A stretch of DNA of 15,816 nucleotides from Dunaliella salina (GCA_002284615.2 MU069445.1:416747-432562); one strand, 5' to 3'. Positions 1-8,594 are shown, counted from the first letter of the stretch. Notes: a model not told the origin generated them from the letters alone. Program-made: numbers and translations.

Positions 1-2
1 TT

Positions 3-243
3 GGAGAACACATGCTTTTGCTCTACACCAAATGCAGTCGCACAATGCATTTGCCATGCATTTTGGGCTGGGGGCCCTGTGCTGCAATTTGCCGGTCAGC
101 CAAGTGCGCTGAAATATGGATTTCAATGGAGAGCACATGCTGTTGTCCTGCGTCAAATGCAGCCGCACCAATGCATTTGCCATGCGTTATGGGCTGGCTG
201 GCCTGCGCTGCGATGTGCCGGGAAGCCAAGTGCGCTGGCTGGG
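3..243. repeat. Diverged tandem duplication, period about 125 bp
   Basis: Two units starting at 3 and 128 share the order ggag[a/g][a/g]cacatgct, caaatgcag[t/c]cgcac, aatgcatttgccatgc, gggctgg and agccaagtgcgctg. The units differ by scattered substitutions and small gaps, so the duplication is old. Open frames on both strands run across the repeat, which fits repeat composition rather than coding. No known element is recognised. Confidence 0.8.
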
Positions 244-354
244 CCTGGCAGCTTTTGAGCGGGTGCTAAGCAAGAAGCAGTCTGCATACGGCCCCGTCCT
301 GATGGTGCGTGAGGGGAGGTGCATGAATGCCTGCCTTGGCTGTTGCAAACTTGC

Positions 355-570
355 TTGAATTGCTACAGTGCACTGGATACAGGGTTTACAGGAGAAAAAG
401 GCCTTCAGTCAGCACTTGCGACTGCTAGCCTGCTCATAAAAATTGACGATCAAAAAAATGACTGGAAATTATACAGGGAAATTTTTTTTTTCCAGGGTTT
501 ACAGGGTTTACAGGAGAAAAAGGCCTTCAGTCAGCACTTGCGACTTGAATTGCAACAGTGCACTGGATAC
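355..570. repeat. Two short repeat modules in A-B ... B-A order
   Basis: Module B, 44 bp, occurs identically at 380-423 and 502-545; it contains gggtttacaggagaaaaagg and then ccttcagtcagcacttgcg. Module A, about 25 bp (ttgaattgc[t/a]acagtgcac then tggatac), precedes the first B at 355-380 and follows the second at 546-570. The spacer 424-501 holds a T-run. Identity over 44 bp points to a recent local rearrangement. Module B resembles segments at 1513-1580 and 14560-14622. Confidence 0.8.
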
Positions 571-993
571 GCTGTGCCACAGGGAAGTTCCACAGGGGAG
601 GGATGGTGGAAACACAGGAGGTTCCACCTTGGTAGGAACCATAGGAGAGTAAGGATGGCGGAAACAAGGGCTTTGAGCTTGAGGAATGTTGCATGAAGGC
701 AATATGGCACAAGTACTTGGGGCCATGAACACCATACTTACTATGGGCGACTGAATCCGTTAGCTGCAGACCCCTTGGAAGGAAAAGGGACTTTACCTTG
801 GATGCAATTTCAGTATATCAACATGCATCAATTCATGATCACAAAGGGATATTCTTGACAAAAATGTTTTAATTCTTCTGGGACCTGTAATCAGCTTACA
901 CTACCTGGACTCCTTGCCGTTTCAGGTGCTCCGGCAACACTTGGTGCGCTTGTCAGCTTCACGCGGCATTGCACCTCAGGTGCCGCTGCTTTT
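571..993. other. Gene-free stretch
   Basis: Apart from the short repeat at 598-669, I find no coding region, RNA gene or known element here. The open frames are short, overlap on both strands and show no recognisable motif. Confidence 0.5.
598..669. repeat. Short imperfect direct repeat
   Basis: A segment reading ggatggtggaaacacagg near 600-618 recurs as ggatggcggaaacaaggg near 652-669. The unit is about 20 bp with a few mismatches. No function can be inferred. Confidence 0.45.
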
Positions 994-1160
994 GGACACC
1001 ATAAATCCGCAGCGGTCAAAGGCCTTTGCTGACATCATTTACTGAGATCATTTACAGATTTCTCCTGCGTTTGACACCATTTGCCATTGGATGCCATTGA
1101 CATCATTTACCATGGACGCCATCAACCCACAGTGCTCAAGTGTTTTTGATGACATGATAT
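994..1160. repeat. Diverged 47-bp direct repeat, period 120 bp
   Basis: Segments 994-1040 and 1114-1160 align without gaps at 34 of 47 positions. Both begin ggac[a/g]ccat and both contain tgacat near the end. The words gacatcattta and ttgacacc also recur between them (1031-1105). It looks like an old tandem repeat of about 120 bp, close to the period of the repeat at 3-243, although the sequences are not obviously related. Confidence 0.55.
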
Positions 1161-1310
1161 TTGCTGGGAGCTGCCCCATTTGACTGATATCTATTCGGCC
1201 AAACAGCATGATGGACGTGACTGATGCTGAATTTAATGGATGATATTTTCGGAATAATGAAGTTGTGTTTGAGGCAGAACTCCTTGAGCGTGAGGCGTAT
1301 CTATCGCAGA

Positions 1311-1347
1311 CCTGCGCAGGGATTGCTGTGCCATATCATGGCACAGC
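1311..1347. repeat. Adjacent perfect palindrome and hairpin
   Basis: A 10-bp perfect palindrome cctgcgcagg (1311-1320) is followed after 4 bases by a perfect hairpin with 10-bp arms gctgtgccat (1325-1334) and atggcacagc (1338-1347) and a 3-base loop. No gene is attached to it. Confidence 0.75.
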
Positions 1348-1512
1348 CAATAGGATTCATTTCTTGTCACCGTGAATCGTAGCCATGGCCAACAACAGAA
1401 CTGCTCCGCGCATCAGCTGAAGAAAAGAGGCCACCTTGTGCCGAGACGTCATTGTCTACACCAGATTTTACATTGAATCGTTAATCTTACTTCTATGTGT
1501 ATTTGACATCAT

Positions 1513-1580
1513 AAGGTTTACATAAGGTTTACATGGGGGATTGAGCCTTCAGCCAGTAAGTTTGGCAGCTCAGCCTTTTC
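1513..1580. repeat. Dispersed repeat with CTTCAGYCAG core, copy 3
   Basis: This segment carries a doubled ataaggtttac followed by gagccttcagccag and then tttggcagctcagcc. The same order (tttaca, a purine-rich spacer, ccttcagYcag, then a tggc.gctc.gc block) occurs at 14560-14622, and the first half occurs twice at 380-423 and 502-545. It is probably a fragment of a mobile-element 3' region. Confidence 0.5.
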
Positions 1581-1810
1581 AGCCAAATACATCTGAGCAA
1601 GAAATATGAAGCTGTTTCCCTTGTGTAAGCAGAGAAAAACGTGCACATGGCAAACATGTGTATCTCAGAACAGACTTAGATGTTTTTAATTAAAGCAGGA
1701 AACATAGGGGATTTGGATCATCATGAGTCATGTCTCTTTCTGTAAAAGGGGAATATCAGCGTCCAGGAACATTGATGCACCGTGTATGAACAGCCGTTCA
1801 GCTCTAAAAG

Positions 1811-1896
1811 CATCACCAAGAAAGCAACATGCCCAACACCGTCTGCAAATGGCGAGCACCTAGCGTCACCAGAGAGAGCAACATGACCAGCTCCGT
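1811..1896. repeat. Diverged direct repeat, about 32 bp
   Basis: Segments 1811-1842 and 1864-1896 share c[a/g]tcacca, agcaacatg, cca and ccgt in the same order, with substitutions and one gap. No function is apparent. Confidence 0.45.
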
Positions 1897-1919
1897 GTTC
1901 GTCACTAGAACAGGCTCTG

Positions 1920-1952
1920 GACGTACTAACTTAGTACGTCTCTTGAAGAGAC
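1920..1952. repeat. Two overlapping perfect inverted repeats
   Basis: Arms gacgtactaa (1920-1929) and ttagtacgtc (1931-1940) pair perfectly around one base. Arms gtctctt (1938-1944) and aagagac (1946-1952) pair perfectly around another single base. The two palindromes share three bases, so only one cruciform or hairpin could form at a time. Confidence 0.85.
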
Positions 1953-2036
1953 TCTAGGGACCCGTGAGAAAGACCAGCAACGCAGTATGAACAACAGAAC
2001 TCAAGAAGAGAACACATAGTTGCCCTGTACCACTCC

Positions 2037-4231
2037 AAAGAAAGAAAAGAAAACAAAAGTCTATGCAAGCCAAAGGCCGCGTGCATTAAGGGAGCAACCC
2101 CTAACAAAAGTTAGAGGCCTCACCAGGAGACCCTCCACCTAAACTAGACAAAACTAGCCTAGGAGAGAGCAAGAGACAGAACTAATGGGGATCTGGAGGA
2201 TTGCTAGCCATGCCCCTGAGCGCTCGGACTCTCTTTCTTCCATCCTCAGCCGCCGCCGCGCGCCCAGCAAACCCCCTCCCAGATGCCCTCTGAAAGCAAA
2301 GTGCATGTCTAGTGTTAATGATGGTGGATAATCATTGGATGGCATGGTCCCTAAGCTTGGATGCTAGTGATTTGGCTTTCTGTTTGGTTTGACCCAGATT
2401 TATGAGAGGTGCAATTATTAGCTCATTGTAAATCGTGCCACCCACACCAATTAAGATGGTATGCAAAGTCACTTTGTTATTCCCGTTTGGGTTTCTTAAG
2501 CTGCATGTTTTAAGTCTGCTTATGATGTAGGAATGTTGAGCCTGCGCACGTTCTAAAGTGATGAAGGGATTTGTGTCAGGGCAGAATTCAAGTTCGACGA
2601 GGTGAAAATCCCTATCTTTTGGGGGGATCTTGGTAGGATCAAGGTGGGCTTGTCTGCCTGGGATGGGGCGCACAAAAAGAGCATCAGGGCGGCTTTGGTT
2701 CCGAGCGGGTGAGGCAATGTCATTTGGGAAAACCCAATCTGGAATAGCTCGAGAGGTGTTTTCAGGGATTTGTATGCCTTGATCCATAAGTCTGTCATGA
2801 TTGCAGCCGTCCATGCTAATGAGGGATGAGCCATACCGGCCTTTACTCAGGGCTTCTACACAGAGACTAAGGGCCGCATGGTGTCTGTTGGTGTGCATAC
2901 CACTCATTGTTGGGTTGGTAGGTACACCTAAGCAGAACGTGATAAATGCTTTCCGTATTTGCACAGAGTGGGCATCTATCAGAACTGGAAAAATTGAAGT
3001 TGGAGGCATGACTCTGTGCGTACAGTGTATCCGTTCGATACTTCATAAGATTTATTTGCTGTTTAAGCGTTATCTTTGGGCTTTTCCAGAAGGGGTTGCT
3101 GATCTTTTTGTTTGCAAGTTGAGGGGTTGGGTTGTAAGCTTCAGTGTTGGCATTGGTGGTGGGTGGTGTGGCATTGTCAAGCTTCTGCCATCTCCGGTAG
3201 TGGTATCCAGAGGTGTCAGCAAAGCCAAGCTTGTGTTTCTTGTGCATGTGTGTTTTAAGTTTGTCGCTCAGGTTGGTGAGATAGTGCATCGGAAGCGCGT
3301 GGTAGCGGTGCATGCCATCATTTTGTGTGGAAGAAGTCTTCAATGAAAGCCAATAGAAATTGTGGAAAGGGTCCCTTGCATCTGGAAGTGCAATGTCTAT
3401 GGCGCGAAAGAGGGCTGCGGTGCGAGCGCAAGCGTCGGCCCCCTCATTTCCTATGATGCCAGAGTGGGCTTTGACTTTGTAAAAATGGATAGGGTGAGGG
3501 GAGTGCTCTAATATGGTTGATATTGCATGAATGAGCTCTGCATGCAGGTGATACCTCATGCGCATCAGGTTAAGGGTTTGATTAGAAATCTGAAAAAGGC
3601 ATGATGCACTATCAGTGGCAATCTCACTTTGCTCGTGTTGGAGTGCCACAAGGATACCCACAAGTTCTGCTCTGGTGATGGTATTGGTTGGTCCATGGCC
3701 ATTGGGTTTTATGTGCAGTTGCAAGTGTTGGGAGGGTGCAGCAGTGTCACTTCCTGGTTTGTAAACACCTGAACCGGAAAGGGGTAGGGAGTCGTCATTT
3801 TTGTGTTTAATCACACTGCCATCAGTGTAGGTGATTTCCCTCCAGTTTTTGACTTTAGGTGTGAAAATCTTTATGAAAATGGCAGGGGTGAATTCTGCCC
3901 TTTCCTGAGGGCACTTGTGTGAGCAGCTATGGGTGTCAGGGGGGAGTGATTGGAATTTCTGTTTCCAAGTATTTGATGCAAGGTGTTGGTGGGTACGCAG
4001 CGGCGTGACAGTATTTGGAGAATCCAAAGGTAGCCAACAAGCTTCTGGTGTAACTTGCTTCACATCTCGCTGGAGGGACTAAAACCAGTCTTTGTTTGCG
4101 GTATCTAGTATTTCTCTGGGTTAGGGTTCCACACAAGGATGAGTTGCATAGGATAGGAAGGTGGAGTAGGATTGGTGATGGTATCAAACCAGTGTTGTGG
4201 TGCTTGGAATTGGATTTCCATGCACAGCTCA
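2037..4231 (-). mobile_element. Retroelement copy A, 5'-truncated LINE-like
   Basis: The copy reads on the minus strand from about 4231 down to about 2037. In sense order it holds the end of a PCIF1-like domain, an RNase H, a CCHC knuckle, a restriction-like endonuclease, a 3' UTR (2331-2060) and a T/C-rich tail (about 2059-2037). The 3' UTR is closely matched, in inverted orientation, by copy B. Near the end of the UTR lies gcacgcggcctttggcttgc, also found in B and, diverged, in F. Neither a target-site duplication nor a 5' half with reverse transcriptase was found. The boundary with B (about 4228-4240) is approximate. Confidence 0.75.
2332..4231 (-). pseudogene. Broken RNase H - CCHC - endonuclease gene (copy A)
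   Basis: On the minus strand the frame opening at 4063 gives 398 residues. RNase H lies at residues 78-218 (about 3832-3410), with D81 (YTDGS), E133 (TRAEL), D151 (ATDS), H200 and D210 (GNEGAD) all present. A CCHC knuckle (C364, C367, H375, C380) follows. After the knuckle the frame is lost at a tandem ggta-ggta (2917-2924) that is single in copy B; reading continues in the next frame to 2332. That second part carries the endonuclease motifs RPD and ELE, where sister copies have ELK, so the catalytic lysine is lost. Upstream of 4063 the similarity continues through an in-frame TAG (4079-4081) and another shift to an LVWN segment near 4135. It is a non-functional relic. The family most likely acted in copying and target cutting of a LINE-like element, which is inference. 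Confidence 0.8.
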
Positions 4232-5470
4232 CACACTTTTCCGATACACTATCTCACCAACCTCAGCGGCAAACTTAAAACACACATGCACAACAAACAC
4301 AAACTTGGCTCTGATAACACCTCTGGCCACCACTACCAGAGGTGGCAGAAGCTTAGCGATGCCACACCATCCACCACCAATGCAAACACTGAAGCTCACA
4401 ACCCAATATCTCAACTTGCAAACAAGGAGATTAGCAACTCCTTCTGGGAAAATCCAATGATTACCCTTAAACAGCAAATAAATCTTATGAAGTATCGAAC
4501 GGATACACTGTACACACAGAGTCATGCCTCCAACCTCAACTTCTCCAGTTCTGATAGATGCCCACTCTATGCAAATACAGACAACATTTATGATGTCCTG
4601 CTTAGGTGTACCAACCCAACAATGAGTGGGATGCACACCAACAGACACAATGCGGCCCTTAGTCTCTGTACTGAAGCCCTCAGTAAAGGCCGATATGGCT
4701 CATCCCTCATTAGCATGGATGGCTGCAATCATGACAGACTTCTGGATCAAGGCATATAAGTCCCTGAAAACATCTATTGAGCTATTCCAAGTTAGGTTTT
4801 CCCAAATGGCACTGCCCCACCTGCACAGCACCACAGCCGCCCTGATGCTCTTTTTGTGCGCCCCATCCCTGGCAGACAAACGCACCTTGATCCCACCAAG
4901 ATTCCCCAAAAAGATAGGGACATTCACCTCGTTGAACTTAAATTCTGCTCTGACACAAATCCCTTCATCACTTTGCAACGCGTACAAAATCAACATTCCC
5001 ATACCATCACTAAACTTCAAACACACAGCTTAAGAAATCCAAACATGAATAACCAAGTTACTCTACACATCATCTTAATCGGTGTTGGCGGCACTCCCGA
5101 GTCCCTGAAAACATCTCTTGAGCTATTTCAAGCGGCACTGCCTCACCTGCACGGCACCAAAGCCGCCCTGATGCTCTCTTTGTGCGCCCTATCCCAGGCA
5201 GGCAAGCCCACCTCGATCCTTCCAAGATCCCCCCACAAGATAGGGACATCCATCTCGTTGAACTTAAATTCTGCCCTGACACAAATCCCTTCATCACTTC
5301 AGAACGTGCGCAGGCTCAACACTCCCACATTATAAACAGACTTAAAACACGCAGCTTAAGAAACCCCAACAGGAATAACAAAGTGTATTTGCACATCATC
5401 TTAATTGGTGTGGGTGGCACGGTTTACAATGAGCTAACAATTACACCTCTCATAAATCTGGGTCTAACCA
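4232..5470 (+). pseudogene. Broken CCHC - endonuclease gene with doubled endonuclease (copy B)
   Basis: The plus-strand frame from about 4238 matches copy A from the linker onward. The zinc knuckle is destroyed: the second cysteine is tyrosine and the histidine is aspartate (CPLY...D...C). Stops occur at 4757-4759 (TAA for the glutamine of A), 4778-4780 (TGA for arginine) and 4793-4795 (TAG for tryptophan). The first endonuclease segment has R-P-D at 4838-4846 and E-L-K at 4934-4942. A second begins after 5100 in another frame, with R-P-D at 5164-5172, E-L-K at 5260-5268 and a TGA at 5119-5121. Both segments keep the active-site residues, but neither could be translated intact. Past 5470 the frame runs into former 3' UTR. 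Confidence 0.75.
4759..5425 (+). repeat. Tandem pair of endonuclease segments inside copy B
   Basis: Unit a (4759-5096) and unit b (5100-5425) both start agtccctgaaaacatct and run to a GVGGT-coding stretch. They differ by many substitutions, and unit b lacks about 15 bp present in unit a and in copy A (the ttttcccaaatg region). The divergence means the pair was more likely made by recombination between two different copies than by a recent tandem duplication. Confidence 0.8.
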
Positions 5471-5755
5471 TCATTAACACTAGACATGCACTTTGCTTTC
5501 AGAGGGCACCTGGGAGGGGGTTTGCTGGGCGCGCGGCGGCGGCTGAGGATGGAAGAAGGAGAGTCCGAGCGCTCAGGGGCATGGCAAGCAATCCTCCGGA
5601 TCCCCATTAGTTTTGTCTCTTGCTCTCTCCTAGGCAAGTTTTGTCTAGTTTAGGTAGGGGGCCCCCTGGTGAGTCCTCTAACTTTTGTTAGGGGTTCTTC
5701 CCTCAATGCACGCGGCCTTTGGCTTGCGTAGACTTTTCTTTTTTTTCTTTTTCTT

Positions 5756-5822
5756 CCTTAATTGGTGTAGGGAGAGTTTCTCTGACTACGCAGTTTTTCT
5801 TCTTTTCTTTTTCTTTTCTTTT
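5756..5822 (+). mobile_element. Tail-only scrap of an E-type element
   Basis: The 44 bp at 5756-5799 (ccttaattggtgtagggaga, then gtttctctg and ctacgcag) match the 3' end of copy E (8752-8709, minus) at 41 of 44 positions. Each is followed by a T/C-rich tract (here about 5794-5822). As it stands after B's own tail, it is best read as an insertion truncated to its last bases, or as a shared terminal module captured by B. Copy C begins immediately afterwards in the opposite orientation. Confidence 0.65.
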
Positions 5823-5825
5823 AGG

Positions 5826-6921
5826 GCACCTGGAAGTAATTGCATGTGTGCAGGAAGCTTCCTCATAGGCAAGCCAAGTGGTGTCATGAAAAGGTTTGCC
5901 TTCAGCGTTTGCAGAAGGAAAGGTTATGTCTGCAAGGGTGTCGTTATTCTGGGTTGCCTGACGCTTGGCAATGGTGTCTGTGCATTCATTGCCGGCAATT
6001 CCGGTGTGAAATTTAACCTTATAGAAATGAATGGGGTATGGTGAGTTTCGTATGAGCTGTATGATTATTTTGAGGATGTGGCCTTGGACATGCTGGCGAT
6101 GAAGTTCTTGGTATAGTATTTGCTTTCTGATTTGCTCCAGTGAAGAAAGACTATCAGTAGCAATGCAACAATAGCCTAGGAAAATGGCAGCTGCTGTTGC
6201 CGCCAATTCAGCTCTTGTGATGGCGTGATTGATTCCTATTCCATTCGGCTGAACAAGGTTGGTGCTGTCACTAGCGGGGTGGTAGACCCCTGCACCAATC
6301 ACCTGTCTTCCATGGTGTATGTGACAGCTGCCGTCCATGTATGCCCACTCTCTCCAGTTTTGGACTTTGCGCATCAGATTTGGACTAGATGAGGTAAGTG
6401 GCAAAAGGGTTTGTTGGCTATGAATGGTGCTCTGAGGGGTTGGTTGATGGGCAAAGGGTAGCTTTTCAAATTTATTGAAACCACTTTTGATTTCTGGGTG
6501 CCTGGGATTAAGGACTGGATCATTGCTCATGTTTCTTTGCAGCCATCTAGCCTCACGGATGTCTCGTTGCAGGCCTGTGAGCCAATTTGAGTTGTTCTCA
6601 TTCAGGCGGATTTTAGAATAGAAAGATCTTGCAGCGGTGTTCCAAACAGCAATTATTTGTAGGTTCCAGGAGTGGCATGGGAGGACAATTTCCTGGCTGT
6701 CCCAGAAGGGGAGGGTGGTATATTTGAGACTTGCTGAGGGTATGGTTCCCAATGTGCAACGGAAGTGGGGGTAGGCATTAAGGGGTTCAAAGTACGGATT
6801 TGTGCTCTTAGGGCCTTTCCAGCTTGGTAAGAACATAAGAATTGCCGTTGCATGGCTTTGTTGCATGTCAGAATAAATGACATGTTTAAGAGTATGTTAC
6901 ATGGTCGTCATAAATTGGATG
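5826..6921 (-). pseudogene. PCIF1-like domain plus RNase H, copy C
   Basis: The minus-strand frame from 6866 encodes FLPSW at residues 12-16, AYPHF and LGTIP at 31-42, and AVWNTAAR at 73-80. These match copy E and resemble the C-terminal half of PCIF1-type methyltransferases. RNase H follows with D178 (AYMDGS), E220 (TRAEL), D238 (ATDS), H287 and D297 (GNECTD), so all catalytic residues remain. Upstream in another frame, 6904-6921 encodes HPIYDD, preceded by SGFSTC, at the place where PCIF1 enzymes have NPP[F/W]; a frame break lies between the two. After about residue 366 (near 5826) the frame leaves the element and reads through A-rich tail sequence, so the last 40 or so residues are not part of the protein. 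Confidence 0.7.
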
Positions 6922-7325
6922 ACATGTTGAAAATCCTGAGAATTTGGATGAGAGGCTGTTATGGATTGCTCTGAATACCCTGTCTTGGGGATGTTCACTC
7001 CAGTAGTGGAGGTGGCTGGGGTTGTAATCTAGAGGAGAAGCCATTTCTTTCCTGGGTTACTGGAGCCCATTTTTGCATGGCGGTGTGGATGTGATTTGGT
7101 AGGATGCGCATGTATGCATCCTTAATTTTTTTCCTTTGTTGCATTTTGTTGTTGAGGATTGAGCGTGAGAAAAGACCCACCAGCTCGGAGGCAAAGCTTT
7201 GCAGAGGAGGTCGAATTATGCCGGGGATCCCATCATGTTTGGCTCTGTTGAATGCAATGTGGAGGATATTGATGCGCACTGGGGTTAGCATACCTTTGCA
7301 TTTACCGTCTGTGCCGTAAAAGCAT
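6922..7325 (-). pseudogene. Unknown conserved region of copy C
   Basis: The minus-strand frame 7291-6995 gives 98 residues, including MLTPVRINILHIAFNRAK, FASELVGLFSR, KKIKDAY, LPNHIH and QKWAPVTQE. Copy E has the same order (MMSPNRFQILYRAFYGAK, FATELQGLLSR, KKIKDSF, LPPHIH, QKWASVAQE). Conservation of a run of motifs between two diverged copies shows it was once under protein-level constraint. Near 7000-7035 the frame shifts and continues as HYWSEHPQDRVF and then KFSGFSTCHPIYDD, joining it to the PCIF1-like domain. I do not recognise the family. Confidence 0.6.
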
Positions 7326-8012
7326 GCAACGTCTTAGGACTAGACTTCTGTTAGCACCAGAGGTGGTATTGATGGCATGGAAGCTGGTCGTAGTTGTAAA
7401 CGGTATTGATTGCATCTAGGGGATTTATTTGCTTTGCTAATTTGTTCAGTCTATTCTGTTTGTAGTTCCAGAGCTCTGTGTGTTAGGCTGTTTGGCCCAG
7501 TGGAGAGATATTAGGGACAGAAAGATTTGTATTTATGCTTTCTTCTCCTCTTTGTTTTATGTTGGCTGTTTTGTGTGTCTTGGCTAGAGGAAGTGAGAGC
7601 GATGGTGAGAGGCATGGAAGGTGAGCTTGTTTGATGGTGAGTGAAGGGTGGGTTGCCGCCTTGGTGTTGTGAGGCCGGAGGATTGGATCTTGTTTATCAG
7701 ATATTCAGTGCGTTAAAGAAACTTGATTGTGACTTGGATCGCGTACGTTTGCTGGGTGGCTCGTTCAGGGGGGATAGAGGCTGTGGGTCACATTTGTTTG
7801 AGGTATCAGGGTAGTTTAGTTGAGTGTCGGGGAAGGTAGGGTTGGCAGGTGCAGCTCTTTTCCTAATGGAGAGGGTTGATGCAAATGTTTCATGGAGACA
7901 AAGGGGTGTAATTGGTGTTGTATTATGTATTTGTGTAGGTGTGGTGGCAGAGTATGGGATCTCTGTGGTTTCTCGTTGTAGGCCCTGAGTGAGGCTCCTT
8001 CGCACAGTGGAG
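7326..8012 (-). pseudogene. Low-complexity upstream region of copy C
   Basis: A minus-strand frame (8005-7697) encodes a Pro/Thr/Ser-rich, probably disordered stretch ending in PPSKRTRSKSQSSFF, which contains a basic nuclear-localisation-like cluster. Further downstream, around 7500-7330, reading is interrupted by stops (for example TAA near 7485) but includes ELWNYKQNRLNK, which may correspond to IWQQKLDTELRNK in copy E. Assignment to the element rests on position and this weak match. Confidence 0.4.
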
Positions 8013-8017
8013 CCTGT

Positions 8018-8233
8018 TTAAGAGCTTGGTCTTGACACTCACAAGGCCACCAAGCTTGCTCTGAAGCTTACTGCTCATTCTGTCCAGTACGCTCACAAAC
8101 TTGCAAGCATCAGAAGAGCTCTCGAGAAGAGTCCCAACTGAACCTCACTGACCTGATCCTCACTGACATGTTTCTTTTGTTTCTTTTGGTGAAGGGGATA
8201 CATGGTGCCTTTGCCCTAGGTTTCCTCTTTTCC
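8018..8233 (+). mobile_element. Retroelement copy D, 3'-end fragment
   Basis: This fragment holds the last 38 codons of the endonuclease-bearing protein, then 3' UTR with a ggtgaagggga[t/c]acac/t match to copy E (8790-8804, minus). It starts abruptly head to head with copy C. The right edge is where similarity to E's UTR fades. Sequence from 8234 to 8432 is not recognised. Confidence 0.6.
8025..8141 (+). pseudogene. C-terminal 38 codons of the element protein (copy D)
   Basis: The plus strand encodes LGLDTHKATKLALKL followed by AHSVQYAHKLASIRRALE and a TGA at 8139-8141. Copy E reads LGLDHQHATKLAQQL then AHSVQYAHKLVTIRRAIE at the equivalent place. The match gives the natural C-terminus of this subfamily: in E the frame runs about 45 residues further into UTR, while D stops a few residues after IRRALE. 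The fragment is too short to be functional. Confidence 0.75.
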
Positions 8234-8594
8234 TGAAACGATACGTGTTCTTACTGCCTACGGCCCGGCCCTGGGGGCTCTCTTCTCATTTCTTTGATGT
8301 GCGTGCCAGGGTTGTTGTATTTCAAGAGCCTTCTAAGGGGAAATGGGTGCTCGGCATTAAACAGAAGGAGAGTCTGGGCTTCCATGAGGCTGGCTGATAT
8401 CCATTCAGGGACTTTTTTTTGGATTTGGCTCCTTCTCATTTTGGCTAGCTGTTTCTCATTTTGGCTAGCTGTTTCAAGTGTAGTTTTGAGGGTCCTTTGG
8501 TGAGAGTTCTCTGTAAACTTGCCAAGCCTACGTAGTTTTCCCAGAGTGGGCTATTTGAAGCCCGAAATCAGGTGTTTTTTGTATGCTCCTTACA
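8234..8594. other. Unassigned stretch between copy D and the foldback
   Basis: A 62-residue minus-strand open frame (8439-8251) has no recognisable motif. The only structure seen is the 20-bp tandem repeat at 8433-8472. It could be further 3' UTR of copy D, but I cannot align it with E. Confidence 0.35.
8433..8472. repeat. Exact 20-bp tandem repeat, two copies
   Basis: The unit ttctcattttggctagctgt occurs at 8433-8452 and 8453-8472, followed by a partial third start (ttc). Exact identity indicates a recent slippage or duplication. Confidence 0.85.

Larger units (their letters stand above)
1161..2036. other. Gene-free stretch with hairpins and short repeats
   Basis: No supportable coding region is present. 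The stretch holds the hairpins at 1311-1347 and 1920-1952, a copy of the CTTCAGYCAG repeat at 1513-1580 and a diverged direct repeat at 1811-1896. It ends where the A-rich (minus-strand pyrimidine) tail of element copy A begins. Confidence 0.5.
2060..5731. repeat. Large imperfect inverted repeat formed by copies A and B
   Basis: About 2060-3310 (minus sense) and 4232-5731 (plus sense) are homologous from the RNase H-CCHC linker through the end of the 3' UTR. The arms are separated by A's own RNase H and upstream part (about 3310-4231). The arms differ by many substitutions, by a 63-bp deletion in B and by the doubled endonuclease segment in B. They are therefore two separate copies and not a fresh duplication. 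Confidence 0.8.
4232..5755 (+). mobile_element. Retroelement copy B, strongly 5'-truncated
   Basis: Similarity to copy A begins near 4232, in the linker after RNase H, and runs through the CCHC region, two endonuclease segments, the 3' UTR (to about 5731) and a pyrimidine tract (5732-5755). RNase H is absent. The copy sits head to head with A, and its start coincides with A's 5' end. Compared with A it lacks about 63 bp near 5466-5470, removing the natural C-terminus and stop; ACC flanks the missing segment in A. Confidence 0.75.
5826..8012 (-). mobile_element. Retroelement copy C, truncated at both ends
   Basis: It reads on the minus strand from about 8012 to about 5826. Sense order: a disordered region, the unknown conserved region shared with E, the PCIF1-like domain and RNase H. 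It ends soon after RNase H, in the linker, where it abuts the pyrimidine tract of the plus-strand scrap at 5756-5822. CCHC and endonuclease are missing. It is closer to copy E than to A or B. The 5' edge is set by the start of the head-to-head copy D and is approximate. Confidence 0.7.

Noticed and set aside
1..269. Overlapping plus- and minus-strand open frames of 68-85 codons
   Set aside because: They arise from the diverged tandem duplication, overlap on both strands and have no motif.
380..545. CRISPR-like direct repeats
   Set aside because: Only two exact copies, no regular spacers, no cas genes and a eukaryotic context.
319..735. Open frames of 61-125 codons on both strands
   Set aside because: They cover the short repeat modules, are antisense to each other and match nothing recognisable.
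2801..3346. 181-codon plus-strand open frame
   Set aside because: It is the antisense shadow of the RNase H-CCHC pseudogene in copy A; a similar shadow (4229-4648, minus) lies opposite copy B.
2037..5731. LTR retrotransposon with long terminal repeats
   Set aside because: The similar arms are inverted, contain coding sequence and each ends in its own tail. There are no direct terminal repeats, integrase or protease.
5685..6044. 119-codon plus-strand open frame with a poly-Phe run
   Set aside because: The Phe run is the pyrimidine tail read in frame, and the rest is antisense to copy C.
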